From Luteitalea sp. (GTDB lineage: Bacteria; Acidobacteriota; Vicinamibacteria; Vicinamibacterales; Vicinamibacteraceae), in contig WHTT01000022.1 of NCBI GenBank assembly GCA_009377605.1, forward strand, positions 1-64,000: a DNA stretch of 64,000 bases. The letters run 5' to 3'. The position numbers were made by a program, and so were the translations under genes. Below the pieces are notes generated by a model. The model was not told the origin of the DNA and searched no databases. It saw nothing but the letters and a program-made list of their open reading frames with translations. Numbering within the stretch: position 1 is the stretch's first letter; every line of letters starts with the position of its first letter. Positions 53,863 through 62,929 of this stretch are shown one piece after another.

Positions 53863-55161
53863 ATGACTCGTTCAATGGACACGCTGCCTCTCGAGGTCAC
53901 GGAATCGGCCGGAGCGTCGCGCGCGTATGTCAGCCTGGCGTGGCTGCTGAAGGTTCGTTGGGGCGCGGTTCTCGGACAGGCGGCCACCATCCTCATCGCG
54001 CACGCGTTTCTCAGCTTCGGGCTGCCTCTGGCGCTCCTGTTCTCGCTGCTCGGGATCGAGGCGCTTTCAAATGCGCTCGCGGGACGCTATCTCTCACGGG
54101 GTGGCGTGCCATGGCCCCGCGTGGCAGGCGTGCTGCTGGCGCTCGATTGCTTGCTGTTGACGGTGATGCTCGCCTGGGCGGGTGGCGCGCTCAACCCGTT
54201 CAGCATCTTTTATCTCGTCTACATCACGCTGGCGGCCGTCGTCCTCGACGCCCGCTGGACATGGACGATCACCGCGCTCGCGGCGCTCGGCTATGGCTCG
54301 CTCTTCCTACAAGCGCTGCAGGCGCCACAGCAGTGGCACATGGCGCTCAGGCTGTCGTCGCACCTCCAGGGGATGTGGTGGGCATTCCTGCTCGCAGCGT
54401 CGCTCACCGCTTACTTCGTGCTCCGCCTCTCTCGCCTCCTCGAGTCACGCGAGCGTGACGCCGCGCGTGCCCAGGCGCGCTCGGCACGCCATGCCCGTCT
54501 GGCGGCGCTCACCACGCTGGCGGCTGGCGCGGCGCACGAGCTCAGCACGCCGCTGGCGACGATTGCCGTCGCCGCTCACGAGCTGGAGCAGAGCATCGCC
54601 CAACTTCCCCACCCGGCGCGCGAGGCGCTGGCTTCGGACGCACGGCTCATTGAAGGCGAACTGCAGCGGTGCCGTGCGATCCTCGATCGGATGGCCGTGC
54701 AGGCCGGCGAGCCGACCGGCGAGGCACCTACAGCACTACCGTTGGACGCGCTGCTCGACGAGGCGCTCGCCACGCTCTCACGAGAGGACGCCGCACGCAT
54801 CCACGTCCTCTCGCCTCCCGCACCGGCCATCGTCCGGGTACCGAGTCGCAGCCTGGTGACGGCGCTCGTGAGCCTGCTCAGGAATGCTTTGGAAGCGAGC
54901 CCGCCTTCGTCACACGTGACGCTGGCAGTCACGAGTGCCAATGGCCGGCTGCACCTGCGCGTGGAGGACCGCGGTGCCGGCATGGCACCGGACGTGCTCG
55001 CTCGCGCGGGCGAGCCGTTCTTCACCACGAAGCCACCGGGTGCCGGTCTCGGACTCGGGCTCTTCTTGACGCGCGCCCTGGCAGAGCAGCTCGGTGGCGC
55101 CCTGCGCCTCGAATCCGCGGCCGGCTCGGGAACGACCGCCACGCTCGATCTGCCGCTCTGA
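53863..55161 (+). CDS. regB: RegB/PrrB-like redox sensor histidine kinase
   Basis: A 432-residue kinase with six N-terminal helices and the quinone-binding motif GGALNPF (107-113, consensus GGxxNPF), H box with His225 in GAAHELSTPLATIA, and HATPase landmarks LLRNALEAS, DRGAGMAPDV, GAGLGLGLFL. Both the heptad and the H box are specific to RegB/PrrB/ActS, a sensor of quinone redox state and oxygen. The usual redox-active Cys near the H box is not obvious; a Cys at about 96 and another in QRCRAILDRM are candidates. The start is ATG 53863 (or 53875); sequence upstream in this frame is antisense to the TonB gene. RegA follows after 22 bases. Confidence 0.9.
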   Translation: MTRSMDTLPLEVTESAGASRAYVSLAWLLKVRWGAVLGQAATILIAHAFLSFGLPLALLFSLLGIEALSNALAGRYLSRGGVPWPRVAGVLLALDCLLLTVMLAWAGGALNPFSIFYLVYITLAAVVLDARWTWTITALAALGYGSLFLQALQAPQQWHMALRLSSHLQGMWWAFLLAASLTAYFVLRLSRLLESRERDAARAQARSARHARLAALTTLAAGAAHELSTPLATIAVAAHELEQSIAQLPHPAREALASDARLIEGELQRCRAILDRMAVQAGEPTGEAPTALPLDALLDEALATLSREDAARIHVLSPPAPAIVRVPSRSLVTALVSLLRNALEASPPSSHVTLAVTSANGRLHLRVEDRGAGMAPDVLARAGEPFFTTKPPGAGLGLGLFLTRALAEQLGGALRLESAAGSGTTATLDLPL

Positions 55162-55183
55162 CAGTTGGCGCGAACCCTTCCTC

Positions 55184-55735
55184 ATGACACACGCTGCCGA
55201 CCTCGCCCGCACAATCTTGGTCGTTGATGACGACGCGCGGTTTCGGGAGCGCGTGGTGCGCGCGCTGGGCGCTCGAGGGCTGGAGGTGCGAGAAGCGCGC
55301 GACTACGACAGCGCGCTTGCCGCGGCACAGGAAGAGTCACCGGAGCTCGTGCTCGTCGACCTACGCATGCCGGGCCGCTCAGGCCTCGATGTCGTGCGCG
55401 ACATCAGGCAGCTGGACGTATCCACACGAATTGTCGTGCTCACCGGTTACGGCAGCATTGCCACGGCGCTCGACGCGATGCGGCTTGGCGCCCATTCCTA
55501 CCTCACGAAGCCGGCGGACGTGGACGCCATCCTCGCGGCATTCGATGAGCATGCGAACGACCCGTCGAGAGACCGGAGGCCGGTGGACACGCCCACACTC
55601 GCCCGCGTGGAGTGGGAACACATCAACCGCGTGCTCACGGATTGTGGCGGCAACGTCTCCGAGGCTGCCAGGCGCCTTGGTATCCACCGGCGCTCGTTGC
55701 AACGAAAGCTCGGCAAGTATCCGACCGCGCGCTAG
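55184..55735 (+). CDS. regA: RegA/PrrA-like response regulator
   Basis: A 183-residue regulator: receiver with Asp59 (ELVLVDLRMPGRSGLDVV), Lys109 (SYLTKPADVD), a Pro-rich linker, and a Fis-type HTH (WEHINRVLTDCGGNVSEAAR, RLGIHRRSLQRKLGKYP) as in RegA/PrrA/ActR. It controls energy and carbon genes in proteobacteria in response to redox; the target set here is unknown. The start at 55184 gives the family length; the frame extends upstream but overlaps RegB. Encoded right after its kinase. Confidence 0.93.
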   Translation: MTHAADLARTILVVDDDARFRERVVRALGARGLEVREARDYDSALAAAQEESPELVLVDLRMPGRSGLDVVRDIRQLDVSTRIVVLTGYGSIATALDAMRLGAHSYLTKPADVDAILAAFDEHANDPSRDRRPVDTPTLARVEWEHINRVLTDCGGNVSEAARRLGIHRRSLQRKLGKYPTAR

Positions 55736-55748
55736 TGTCCCTGCGGGG

Positions 55749-57653
55749 CTAGAGCACACCCACGCTGACCAATGACGGCAGCGCCTTCGAACGATAGACA
55801 CGCTGCGTGGCTTTCTGGAAATCTGCCTCTCGGGCTTGAAAGATGTTCATGAACTTCTGCGGGTTGATGTCGATGAGGGGAAACCATGTGCTCTGGATTT
55901 GAATCATGATGCGGTGTCCCCGCCGAAAAGTGTGGAACGTGTCGGACACCGTGAACTCCACCTTTGTCGGCTTGCCGGGCTCGAATGGCTGTGGCTTGTC
56001 GAAGCTATTGCGAAACTTGCCTCGGATGACCTCGCCACGCACAAGCTGCTGATAAGCCCCCATCGTGTTGTCCACCTCCCCGTCCCCGTCTGGGTAGCGG
56101 TCTGGATACACGTCGACGAGCTTCACGATCCAATCCGCATCCGTGCCGCTGGTTGACAAGTGGAGGCTCGGAATCAACGGGCCGGCGATGGTCACATCCG
56201 TCTCGAGCGGCTCCGTCTCGTAGACGAGGACGTCGGGACGACGAGCAGCGAAGCGCTGGTCGTCGACCATGTAATGCTGCGCCATCCCAGGCGCGATACC
56301 TGGGATGAACGGCACGGGCTTGTCTGGATCGCTTACGTACTCGTCGAAGGCGTCCGCGGTGGCTTCGGCCGGAGGATCGAACGACAAGCGACCGTCCGCC
56401 TGCAGGTAGAGCGCTCGCGTCACCGCCTCCATGGGCGGCCAAGCATCGAAGCGACGCCACCGGTTCGTGCCTGTCTCGAAGACGTACGCTTCTGGTAGCC
56501 CGTCCTTGCCGTCTCCCTTCAGCATGGCATTGAAGAACGGGAGCTCGATGTGCTCTTGATAGAACTTCGAGGTGGACGAATCGAAGCGAACATCGCCCAA
56601 CTCGTCTCCCTCGCCGCGAGCCCATCCGCCGTGCACCCACGGGCCCATGACGAGGATGTTCTGGGTGCTGGGGCTCTGCGTCTCCACGGCTCGATACACT
56701 TCGAGCGCCCCGAACAGGTTTTCCGCGTCGAACCACCCGCCCACGGTCATCACCGCCGGCTTGATGTCCTTCAGGTGGGGACGGATGTTACGCGCCTTCC
56801 AGAACTCGTTGCGCGCGTCGTTCGTCATGATCTCGTTCCAGAAGGGAATCTTGTCCTGAAAGAACCGCGCGGTCAGGTTGCGCACCGTGCCATGACGCAG
56901 GAAGAACTCGTACCCGTCCTCGAGCCCCTGCTCGAAGGGCGGCCCGGGGTACTCCTTCGTCGGCTTCGTGAACGGCCATCCTGCTCCTGAGAACCACCCA
57001 AAGGCGTGCGCGAGCAGGAAGGCGCCATTGTGGTGCCAGTCGTCCGCCGCGAACCAATCGGCCACCGGCGCCTGCGGCGACGCCGCCTTCAACGCGGGGT
57101 GTGCGTCGATCATCCCCGCCGCGGCGTAGAAGCCCGGATACGAGATGCCCCACATCCCCACGCGGTCGTTGTGATTCGGTACGTGCTTGATCAGCCAGTC
57201 GATGGTGTCGTACGTATCAGTGCTCTCGTCGATGTCGCGCGGTCCCTTCTTCACGTCCTTGTGTGGCCGCAGATGATCGAAGGAACCTTCCGACATCCAG
57301 CGTCCGCGCACGTCCTGGTACACGAAGATGTACCCTTCCTTCGCAATGAGCGGAGACGGACCGATCTCCGTGCGGTACCGATCAGCGCCGTAGGGCCTCA
57401 CGCTGTACGGCGTGCGACTGAGAAGTATGGGATAACGCTCTGACCGATCCTTCGGGGCGTAGACGACAGTGAACAGGCGAACGCCATCGCGCATCCGGAC
57501 GTAGTACTCATGCTTCGTGTAGTCGGTCTTGACCTCCTCCAGCCCCTGGGCGGCCAGCGCTGGGCGCTGCCCATGATGGGCGGCAAATCCACCGCCGAGC
57601 ACCAACGCGATAATCGAAGCGATCCACAGACGATGCAGTCGCCGGATGGTCAT
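55749..57653 (-). CDS. CocE/NonD-family exported serine hydrolase (X-Pro dipeptidyl-peptidase-like)
   Basis: A 634-residue exported hydrolase. Signal peptide 1-35 (WIASIIALVLGGGFAAHHGQ), an alpha/beta-hydrolase core with nucleophile Ser171 (GMWGISYPGFYAAAG) and the oxyanion-region YQDVRGRW, and a C-terminal jelly-roll domain (SGTDADWIVKLVDVYPDRYP, FTVSDTFHTFRRGHRIMIQI). Asp and His in LVMGPWVHGGW are likely triad members. The family cleaves X-Pro peptides, cocaine-like esters or beta-lactam acyl groups. ATG at 57653 is chosen for AGGAGG five bases upstream; longer forms lack it. Convergent with RegA. Confidence 0.9.
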   Translation of the reverse strand: MTIRRLHRLWIASIIALVLGGGFAAHHGQRPALAAQGLEEVKTDYTKHEYYVRMRDGVRLFTVVYAPKDRSERYPILLSRTPYSVRPYGADRYRTEIGPSPLIAKEGYIFVYQDVRGRWMSEGSFDHLRPHKDVKKGPRDIDESTDTYDTIDWLIKHVPNHNDRVGMWGISYPGFYAAAGMIDAHPALKAASPQAPVADWFAADDWHHNGAFLLAHAFGWFSGAGWPFTKPTKEYPGPPFEQGLEDGYEFFLRHGTVRNLTARFFQDKIPFWNEIMTNDARNEFWKARNIRPHLKDIKPAVMTVGGWFDAENLFGALEVYRAVETQSPSTQNILVMGPWVHGGWARGEGDELGDVRFDSSTSKFYQEHIELPFFNAMLKGDGKDGLPEAYVFETGTNRWRRFDAWPPMEAVTRALYLQADGRLSFDPPAEATADAFDEYVSDPDKPVPFIPGIAPGMAQHYMVDDQRFAARRPDVLVYETEPLETDVTIAGPLIPSLHLSTSGTDADWIVKLVDVYPDRYPDGDGEVDNTMGAYQQLVRGEVIRGKFRNSFDKPQPFEPGKPTKVEFTVSDTFHTFRRGHRIMIQIQSTWFPLIDINPQKFMNIFQAREADFQKATQRVYRSKALPSLVSVGVL

Positions 57654-57788
57654 CCAGTCCTCCTGATGGATGATGATACCTGTGCCCGCTGGTTTTCGGT
57701 GGTAGGCAGTGGTCTTCACAACGGAAAGGCTCTGCGATACGGTAGAAGGGTCTAGAGTCCCCGCTCCGCTCATCTGAAGAGAGTCATC

Positions 57789-58778
57789 ATGAAAACACGC
57801 ACATTGGGTCCGCTGAATGTCTCCGCGCTCGGCCTTGGCTGCATGGGCATGTCGTACGCCTACGGTCCGGCCGATGAAGCCGAATCGCTCCGTGTCCTCC
57901 ACCGCTACGTAGAGCTCGGTGGCAACTTCCTCGATACGGCTGAGATCTACGGCCCCTACGCGAACGAGGAGCTGCTTGGCCGCTTCCTGCGCCAGGTGCC
58001 GCGTGAGCAGATCGTCGTCGCCACGAAGTTCGGCTTTCGATTGGACCAGGCGACGCAGAAGATCGCCGGCGTCGACGGCTCACCGGCGAATGTCCGGAAG
58101 GTATGCGACGAGAGCTTGGGCCGGCTCGGCATCGACACCATCGACCTGTTCTACCAACATCGCATCGACCCAAACGTACCGACCGAAGAGACCGTGGGCG
58201 CGATGGCAGAGCTGGTCAGGGCGGGCAAAGTGCGCGCGCTTGGACTATCGGAAGCGGCGCCGGAGACGCTGCGCCGCGCGGCTGCCGTTCATCCCATTGC
58301 TGCGCTGCAGAGCGAGTACTCGCTCTGGTCGCGCGATGTGGAGCTGAACGGTGTCGTCGCCGCATGCCGGGAGCTCGGCGTTGGATTCGTGCCCTACAGC
58401 CCGCTTGGACGCGGTTTCCTGACCGGCACGATTCAAAAGGCGTCGGATATGTCACCTGACGATTGGCGCCACACGAATCCGCGGTTTCAAGGCGCCGCCC
58501 TGGAGAAGAACATCCAGCTCGCCGCGCACGTCAGGAATCTTGCCGAGCGCAAGGCGTGCACGCCGGCGCAGCTCGCACTGGCGTGGGTGCTGGCGCAAGG
58601 CGAGGATATCGTGCCCATTCCTGGTACCAAGCGCGTCAAGTACCTCGAAGACAACCTCGGAGCCCTCGACGTCACGCTGACCTCCGACGAGCTCGGTGAG
58701 ATTGACCGCTTCTTCCCGCCGGGGGCCGCCGAGGGCGAGCGGTATGCCGAGGACATGCTGGCGCTGGTCGATCGTTAG
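57789..58778 (+). CDS. aldo/keto reductase
   Basis: A 329-residue aldo/keto reductase of the Tas/YdbC group: [20 protein letters not shown], catalytic Asp49, Tyr54 ([14 protein letters not shown]), Lys80 (VVATKFGF) and His in [20 protein letters not shown]-binding [20 protein letters not shown] near the C-terminus. A typical soluble single-domain enzyme reducing aldehydes or ketones. ATG lies downstream of GAAGAGAG. Divergent from the CocE-like gene, followed by a membrane protein gene after 23 bases. Confidence 0.93.
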   Translation: MKTRTLGPLNVSALGLGCMGMSYAYGPADEAESLRVLHRYVELGGNFLDTAEIYGPYANEELLGRFLRQVPREQIVVATKFGFRLDQATQKIAGVDGSPANVRKVCDESLGRLGIDTIDLFYQHRIDPNVPTEETVGAMAELVRAGKVRALGLSEAAPETLRRAAAVHPIAALQSEYSLWSRDVELNGVVAACRELGVGFVPYSPLGRGFLTGTIQKASDMSPDDWRHTNPRFQGAALEKNIQLAAHVRNLAERKACTPAQLALAWVLAQGEDIVPIPGTKRVKYLEDNLGALDVTLTSDELGEIDRFFPPGAAEGERYAEDMLALVDR

Positions 58779-58801
58779 CCTCCGGTGGGCAGATCGCACT
58801 G

Positions 58802-59320
58802 ATGACTGGCCTTGCTGCAGCGATCGGTGGTGCGGTGGCCATAGCCGCCGTGAGCACGTTCGGTGACTTCATCTGGGCCAGTGCGATCCCAAGTCATCGC
58901 CCTCTCTACGGGCTCATTCACGGGACCTTGCTGCTTCTCTGCGTTGGTCTCTACCTCGGCACGTGCTCGGGAAAGGCCCTGCTGGGCGGCTGGGTGGGGG
59001 CATTGATTGGCCTCCTAGCCGCCGCCAGCTTCTACGTTCTGCAGCCCACGGCGGGATACTCGGCAATGTTTGCGAGCTGGATTGGCCTATGGGTGGCGCT
59101 CGGCTGGCTCAGCGGCCGCGTGCTCCGGAACCAGGCGAGTGTCGCCAAGGCACTGGCGCGCGGTCTGGTGGCCGCGGTGGTCTCGGGAATCGCCTTCTAC
59201 GCGATATCCGGCATTTGGCTTCCCTTCCGGCCCCGGGGTTGGGATTATCTGGCGCACTTCGGCGCCTGGACGCTTGCGTATCTCCCTGGATTTGCGGCGC
59301 TCCTTGTGACGCGCCGCTGA
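58802..59320 (+). CDS. multi-helix membrane protein of unknown function
   Basis: A 172-residue, very hydrophobic protein with about five helices: AAIGGAVAIAAVSTFGDFIW, LIHGTLLLLCVGLYLG, WVGALIGLLAAASFYVL, FASWIGLWVALGWLSG and GLVAAVVSGIAFYAISGIW, ending with a short basic tail. I do not recognise a family. It may be co-transcribed with the aldo/keto reductase. Convergent with the glucoamylase-family gene. No conserved charged residues within helices other than Asp in FGDF. Confidence 0.75.
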   Translation: MTGLAAAIGGAVAIAAVSTFGDFIWASAIPSHRPLYGLIHGTLLLLCVGLYLGTCSGKALLGGWVGALIGLLAAASFYVLQPTAGYSAMFASWIGLWVALGWLSGRVLRNQASVAKALARGLVAAVVSGIAFYAISGIWLPFRPRGWDYLAHFGAWTLAYLPGFAALLVTRR

Positions 59321-59360
59321 CTGGCTACGCTTTCCCCAAGAAGGTAATCCGCTCCATCCT

Positions 59361-60722
59361 TCACTGGGGATGAACCGGGACGTTCACCATCCCGGCTCGA
59401 CGCAGTCCTGTCTGGATCTCCTCGTTCTCCATGAACCACGACCACACCCGACCCGTACGGAGGTTCTCTGCGCTCAGTAACGTGATCCCGACGTCGATGC
59501 CAATGACGTCCGGGTTGACCCATCCGTCGGTCGGGTGGAACGCGTCGGCAAACCCATAGCGCCCATAGATGCGATCCCCAAAGCGGCGATGCATCTCGCG
59601 GAGCGCCGGCAGCGCGACCTCGGGCGTGAACATCAGCGAGCCCGCAGGGGCGCATGGCACGACCGTGCCATCGATCTCCTTGGGGCGCGGCGGTGCGCCC
59701 CAGCCGCGGTACCCTTTCTTGCTGTCGGAGGATGTCAAGCCCCAGATGTTCTCACTGTAGCCTGGAAACTCTTTGGAGACATCCATCATGAACTGCCGCT
59801 GCGCATAGGTTGCCACCTGAGAGTTCGCGAACCAGTTCGGCTGCGGTCGCACCTGGTCTCGCCAGGCGCGAAAGTCAATCCATGCGTGCGAGTACTGGTG
59901 GACGAAGAGCGCTGGCGCCCGATGCACGTAGGTGTACGGCCCATAGGTGAACAGCGGACGCTCCCACGCTGCCCAGGACTCTGATGGCAGCGGATTGGAG
60001 CGGGCGCCCAAGCCGAGAATGTACAGGATCATCAACTCACAGTAGTGATCCCAGCGGGCCTTGACGAAGCCGCGCTCCGGCCTGTAGCCCATCGACAGCA
60101 AGGTCGGATGGCCGGCGAGCATCCACTCGAAATCGAGGCGGTTGTAAATCGTGTCGACGTGTCGCGCGACCTCCGCATCCTCTTTGAAGCACTGCTTCGC
60201 CGTGAGCGCTCCGGCAAGCAGCAACGCGGTGTCGATAGAGGAGGCCTCGCACTGCCACACGCGCTTGCCGTCCCTCATGTCGACGAAGTGATAGAACCAG
60301 CCGTGCTCGTGCGCCAGTTCTTCGGCAAAGTAGCGCACCGTCGTGCGCGCGCGGGTGAGGAGCTCGTCGCGCGGCCGCCAACCTCGGTCTGCCGCGATGC
60401 ACAAACCGGTCAGACCGAAGCCAACCGACGCGATGCTGGCTACGTGCTGGGCCCGCGGATGCGCCGAGCCATCGGTGCGCGCGCGGTCGCGGATGAGGCC
60501 GTTCTCGGTAGTGGCCTCCTCCCAGAAGAAGAGAAAGGCCCGCTTCGAAAGGTCCTCGAGAAACGTCTGGTCATCTTTCGTGAGCGTGTAGGAAACGTCG
60601 GGCGGTGGCGTCGGCTTCGCGGCACGTTGTGATGTCTGCGTCGCATTGACGATGCTGCGTGCACCGCCACCGACGGCGAGCAGCGTCGCCGCGCGCCACA
60701 GGAAGGTTCGCCTCGTAGTCAT
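59361..60722 (-). CDS. Tat-exported glucoamylase-family protein (PF10091-like)
   Basis: A 453-residue (alpha/alpha)6-type protein with a Tat signal (TTRRTFLWRAATLLAVGGGA). Motifs include LSKRAFLFFWEEATTENGLI, VGFGLTGLCIAADRGWRPRD, DTALLLAGALTAKQCF, YTYVHRAPALFVHQYSHAWI and WVNPDVIGIDVGITLLSAEN. These are characteristic of the putative glucoamylase family that acts on beta-glucans or related oligosaccharides; the acidic catalytic residues are probably in RAFLFFWEEA and the WVNPDV region. The ATG overlaps the stop of the upstream fusion gene (ATGA), so the two are translated together under the LacI-type control region at 61784. Confidence 0.88.
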   Translation of the reverse strand: MTTRRTFLWRAATLLAVGGGARSIVNATQTSQRAAKPTPPPDVSYTLTKDDQTFLEDLSKRAFLFFWEEATTENGLIRDRARTDGSAHPRAQHVASIASVGFGLTGLCIAADRGWRPRDELLTRARTTVRYFAEELAHEHGWFYHFVDMRDGKRVWQCEASSIDTALLLAGALTAKQCFKEDAEVARHVDTIYNRLDFEWMLAGHPTLLSMGYRPERGFVKARWDHYCELMILYILGLGARSNPLPSESWAAWERPLFTYGPYTYVHRAPALFVHQYSHAWIDFRAWRDQVRPQPNWFANSQVATYAQRQFMMDVSKEFPGYSENIWGLTSSDSKKGYRGWGAPPRPKEIDGTVVPCAPAGSLMFTPEVALPALREMHRRFGDRIYGRYGFADAFHPTDGWVNPDVIGIDVGITLLSAENLRTGRVWSWFMENEEIQTGLRRAGMVNVPVHPQ

Positions 60723-61612
60723 CGTACCTCGAAGCTCCGGGTCAGCCCACCCTCTGAGCTGCTACTCACGCGGATGCGGAACTCACCCGGTTCGACGACC
60801 CACCGCATCTGCTGGTCGTAAAGGCCCAGGTCGTCTGGGCCGATGGTAAAGCTCACGCGCTCGGTGGCGCCCGGCGCCACGGTAACCCGCTGAAAGTCAC
60901 GCAGAAGCTGTGCTGGCGGTGCCACGCTCGCCACGAGATCCTGCACATAGAGCTGCACGACCTCGTCTCCGGGTCGATGCCCCAGATTGGCAACCTCGAC
61001 GGAAACCGTCAGGGTGCCATCCGATGAGATGATGCTGTCGCTGCCCGTACCGCCAGGACCAGCGTTGCCCGGCAAGTTCGAAGAGCCGCCACCGGCGGCA
61101 CGCGCATTGTTCCCGAACGAGCCGGGAGTGAGCTGCGCCAGGCGGAGCGGGTCGCGGCCGTACGACGGCAACGACTCCACCTCTCGGGTCGTCAGCGTGC
61201 CACCAATCGTGCCGCCTGCCGTGTTGATGGTCGGGACCGCTTCCGCTGACACCGTCACCGTGTCCTGCGCCCCACCCACTTCGAGCTCCACGTTGACCGA
61301 CTGCATCTGCTCGGCGCTGATGCCGACATTCTCGAGAACCTCTGACGCGAAGCCCTCCTTTTCAATGGTGATGAGGTAAGGCCCTGGGACAAGACCCGTA
61401 AGGGAGAACCCCCCGGTGTCGGATGTCGTGGTCGTCCGTGTCAGACTCGTTTCCTGATTCACAATCGTCACGGTCGCCTCGGGAACGCGCGCCCCAGACT
61501 GATCCGTCACGATGCCCTGGATGCCTGCCCGGTACTGCGCACTGGCGATGGCAGCCGGCATCCACGCCAGCAAGGCGAGAACCGCAATCCTCTTGCCAAC
61601 CAAGGTTTTCAT
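60719..61612 (-). CDS. in-frame fusion of TonB-receptor N-terminus to GH3 FnIII-like C-terminus
   Basis: A 297-residue chimera. Residues 1-25 are a signal peptide (VLALLAWMPAAIASAQYRAG), 26-105 a carboxypeptidase-regulatory domain (DQSGARVPEATVTIVNQETS), and to about 190 the plug start of an Oar receptor (LPSYGRDPLRLAQLTPGSFG). At about position 61030 (near GTGSDSIISSDGTLTVSVEV) it switches, without frameshift, to the fibronectin-III-like C-terminal domain of GH3 beta-glucosidases (NLGHRPGDEVVQLYVQD, ERVSFTIGPDDLGLYD). The rest of the receptor and the GH3 catalytic part are missing. ATG at 61612 follows GGGGAGGTGG. A deletion of several kb, or assembly collapse, explains it. The product is unlikely to keep either function. 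Confidence 0.85.
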   Translation of the reverse strand: MKTLVGKRIAVLALLAWMPAAIASAQYRAGIQGIVTDQSGARVPEATVTIVNQETSLTRTTTTSDTGGFSLTGLVPGPYLITIEKEGFASEVLENVGISAEQMQSVNVELEVGGAQDTVTVSAEAVPTINTAGGTIGGTLTTREVESLPSYGRDPLRLAQLTPGSFGNNARAAGGGSSNLPGNAGPGGTGSDSIISSDGTLTVSVEVANLGHRPGDEVVQLYVQDLVASVAPPAQLLRDFQRVTVAPGATERVSFTIGPDDLGLYDQQMRWVVEPGEFRIRVSSSSEGGLTRSFEVR

Positions 61613-61783
61613 CGTCCACCTCCCCTTCCGACTCCTTCCAGAACGGCCGACGCTCGGGTGCCGCGCAACCGCGGGGACACACCCTCCGGGCAACCGAGCG
61701 CAACAGTCGCCCGGGTCGGGCCCGCCAGCGTCGAGACGCCGTGGGTCGAGCCACGTTTATGTCATGACAAGGCAGAATCCTAC

Positions 61784-61796
61784 TAAAACGTTTAAC
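61784..61796. promoter_or_regulatory. LacI-type operator
   Basis: TAAAACGTTTAAC contains the palindromic core AAACGTTT (61786-61793) with the central CG that LacI/PurR/CcpA-type repressors recognise. It lies between the divergent fusion gene and the LacI-family gene and could control both. Confidence 0.65.
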
Positions 61797-61800
61797 TGAT

Positions 61801-62901
61801 GTGAAGAGGGTGTATCATCCCCCCCGGTCTGTCAAATCGGAGACTCCCTTGACCTCGCGCGCTCGCCCTTCCGCCTCGTCTCACGCCGGTCGCGTCACGC
61901 TTCGCGTGCTGGCCGACCACCTCGGCTTGTCGCCGGCGTCGATCTCCATCGTGTTGAACAACGCGCCGGCCGCCGCCGCCATCCCGCGCGCGACGCAGGA
62001 GCGCATCCGCCGCGCCGCGGCGCGGTTCGACTACCGCCCCAACACGCTCGCGAAGTCGCTGCGCCGGCAGCGCAGCTTCACGATTGGCGTGGTGTTGCCG
62101 GAGATCAGCGAGGGCTACGCGTCACTCGTCATGAGCGGTATCGAAGACGAGTTGTTGCAGGAGGGCTATCTCTACTTCGTGGCCAGCCATCGTCACCGCA
62201 CGGATCTCATCGACGAGTATCCCAAGCTCCTGCTCGCGCGATCGATCGAAGGGTTGATTGCCGTAGACACGCCCTGCGGCCAGCCGTTGCCCGTGCCCGT
62301 GGTTGCTGTCTCCGGTCATCGTCACACACCAGGTGTGACCAACATCGTCGTCAACCACGAGCGTGCCGCCGCGCTCGCGCTCGAGCATCTCTGTGCGCTC
62401 AAACACCGCCGCATCGCGGTCATCAAGGGACAGGCGTTCAGCTCGGACACTGCCGTACGCTGGCGCGCCATCCGGCTGGCGGCACGGCGGCTCGGCCTCG
62501 AGCTGGATCCGTCGCTCACGGCGCAGCTCGAAGGCGATAGCCCGTTCCCGGAGCTCGGCTACGAGGTCACGCGCCGGCTGGTCGGGAGTGGCCACAAGTT
62601 CACGGCGCTCTTCGCCTTCAACGACGTGTACGCCATTGGCGCGGTCCGCGCGCTTCGTGAGGCGGGGCTTCGTGTCCCTGAAGACGTCTCGGTGGTCGGC
62701 TTCGATGACATCCCAAGCGCCGCCTACCAGCACCCCGGCCTCACAACGGTCCGCCAGCCTCTCCGAGAGATGGGAAGGCTCGCGGCACAGGTTATGTTGA
62801 AGCGGATCGAGTCAACGAGCGGGGCCGATTATCCACGCCTCGTGAGCGTGGACCCCGAGCTCATCGTCCGAGGCACGACGACGCAGCTCGCGCGGAGGTG
62901 A
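61801..62901 (+). CDS. LacI-family transcriptional regulator
   Basis: A 366-residue LacI regulator: HTH TLRVLADHLGLSPASISIVL and hinge RFDYRPNTLAKSLRRQRS, then a periplasmic-binding-protein-like sensor (IGVVLPEISEGYASLVMSGI, CALKHRRIAVIKGQAF, FAFNDVYAIGAVRALREAGL, EDVSVVGFDDIPSAAYQHPG). The GTG at 61801 has no ribosome site; a TTG at 61849 preceded by GGAG six bases upstream is an attractive alternative start that still keeps the HTH. It faces the fusion/glucoamylase operon, so it is the probable sugar-responsive repressor or activator of that locus. Confidence 0.92.
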   Translation: MKRVYHPPRSVKSETPLTSRARPSASSHAGRVTLRVLADHLGLSPASISIVLNNAPAAAAIPRATQERIRRAAARFDYRPNTLAKSLRRQRSFTIGVVLPEISEGYASLVMSGIEDELLQEGYLYFVASHRHRTDLIDEYPKLLLARSIEGLIAVDTPCGQPLPVPVVAVSGHRHTPGVTNIVVNHERAAALALEHLCALKHRRIAVIKGQAFSSDTAVRWRAIRLAARRLGLELDPSLTAQLEGDSPFPELGYEVTRRLVGSGHKFTALFAFNDVYAIGAVRALREAGLRVPEDVSVVGFDDIPSAAYQHPGLTTVRQPLREMGRLAAQVMLKRIESTSGADYPRLVSVDPELIVRGTTTQLARR

Positions 62902-62929
62902 GAAGGAACCGGGGATCAATCACGTGGAG

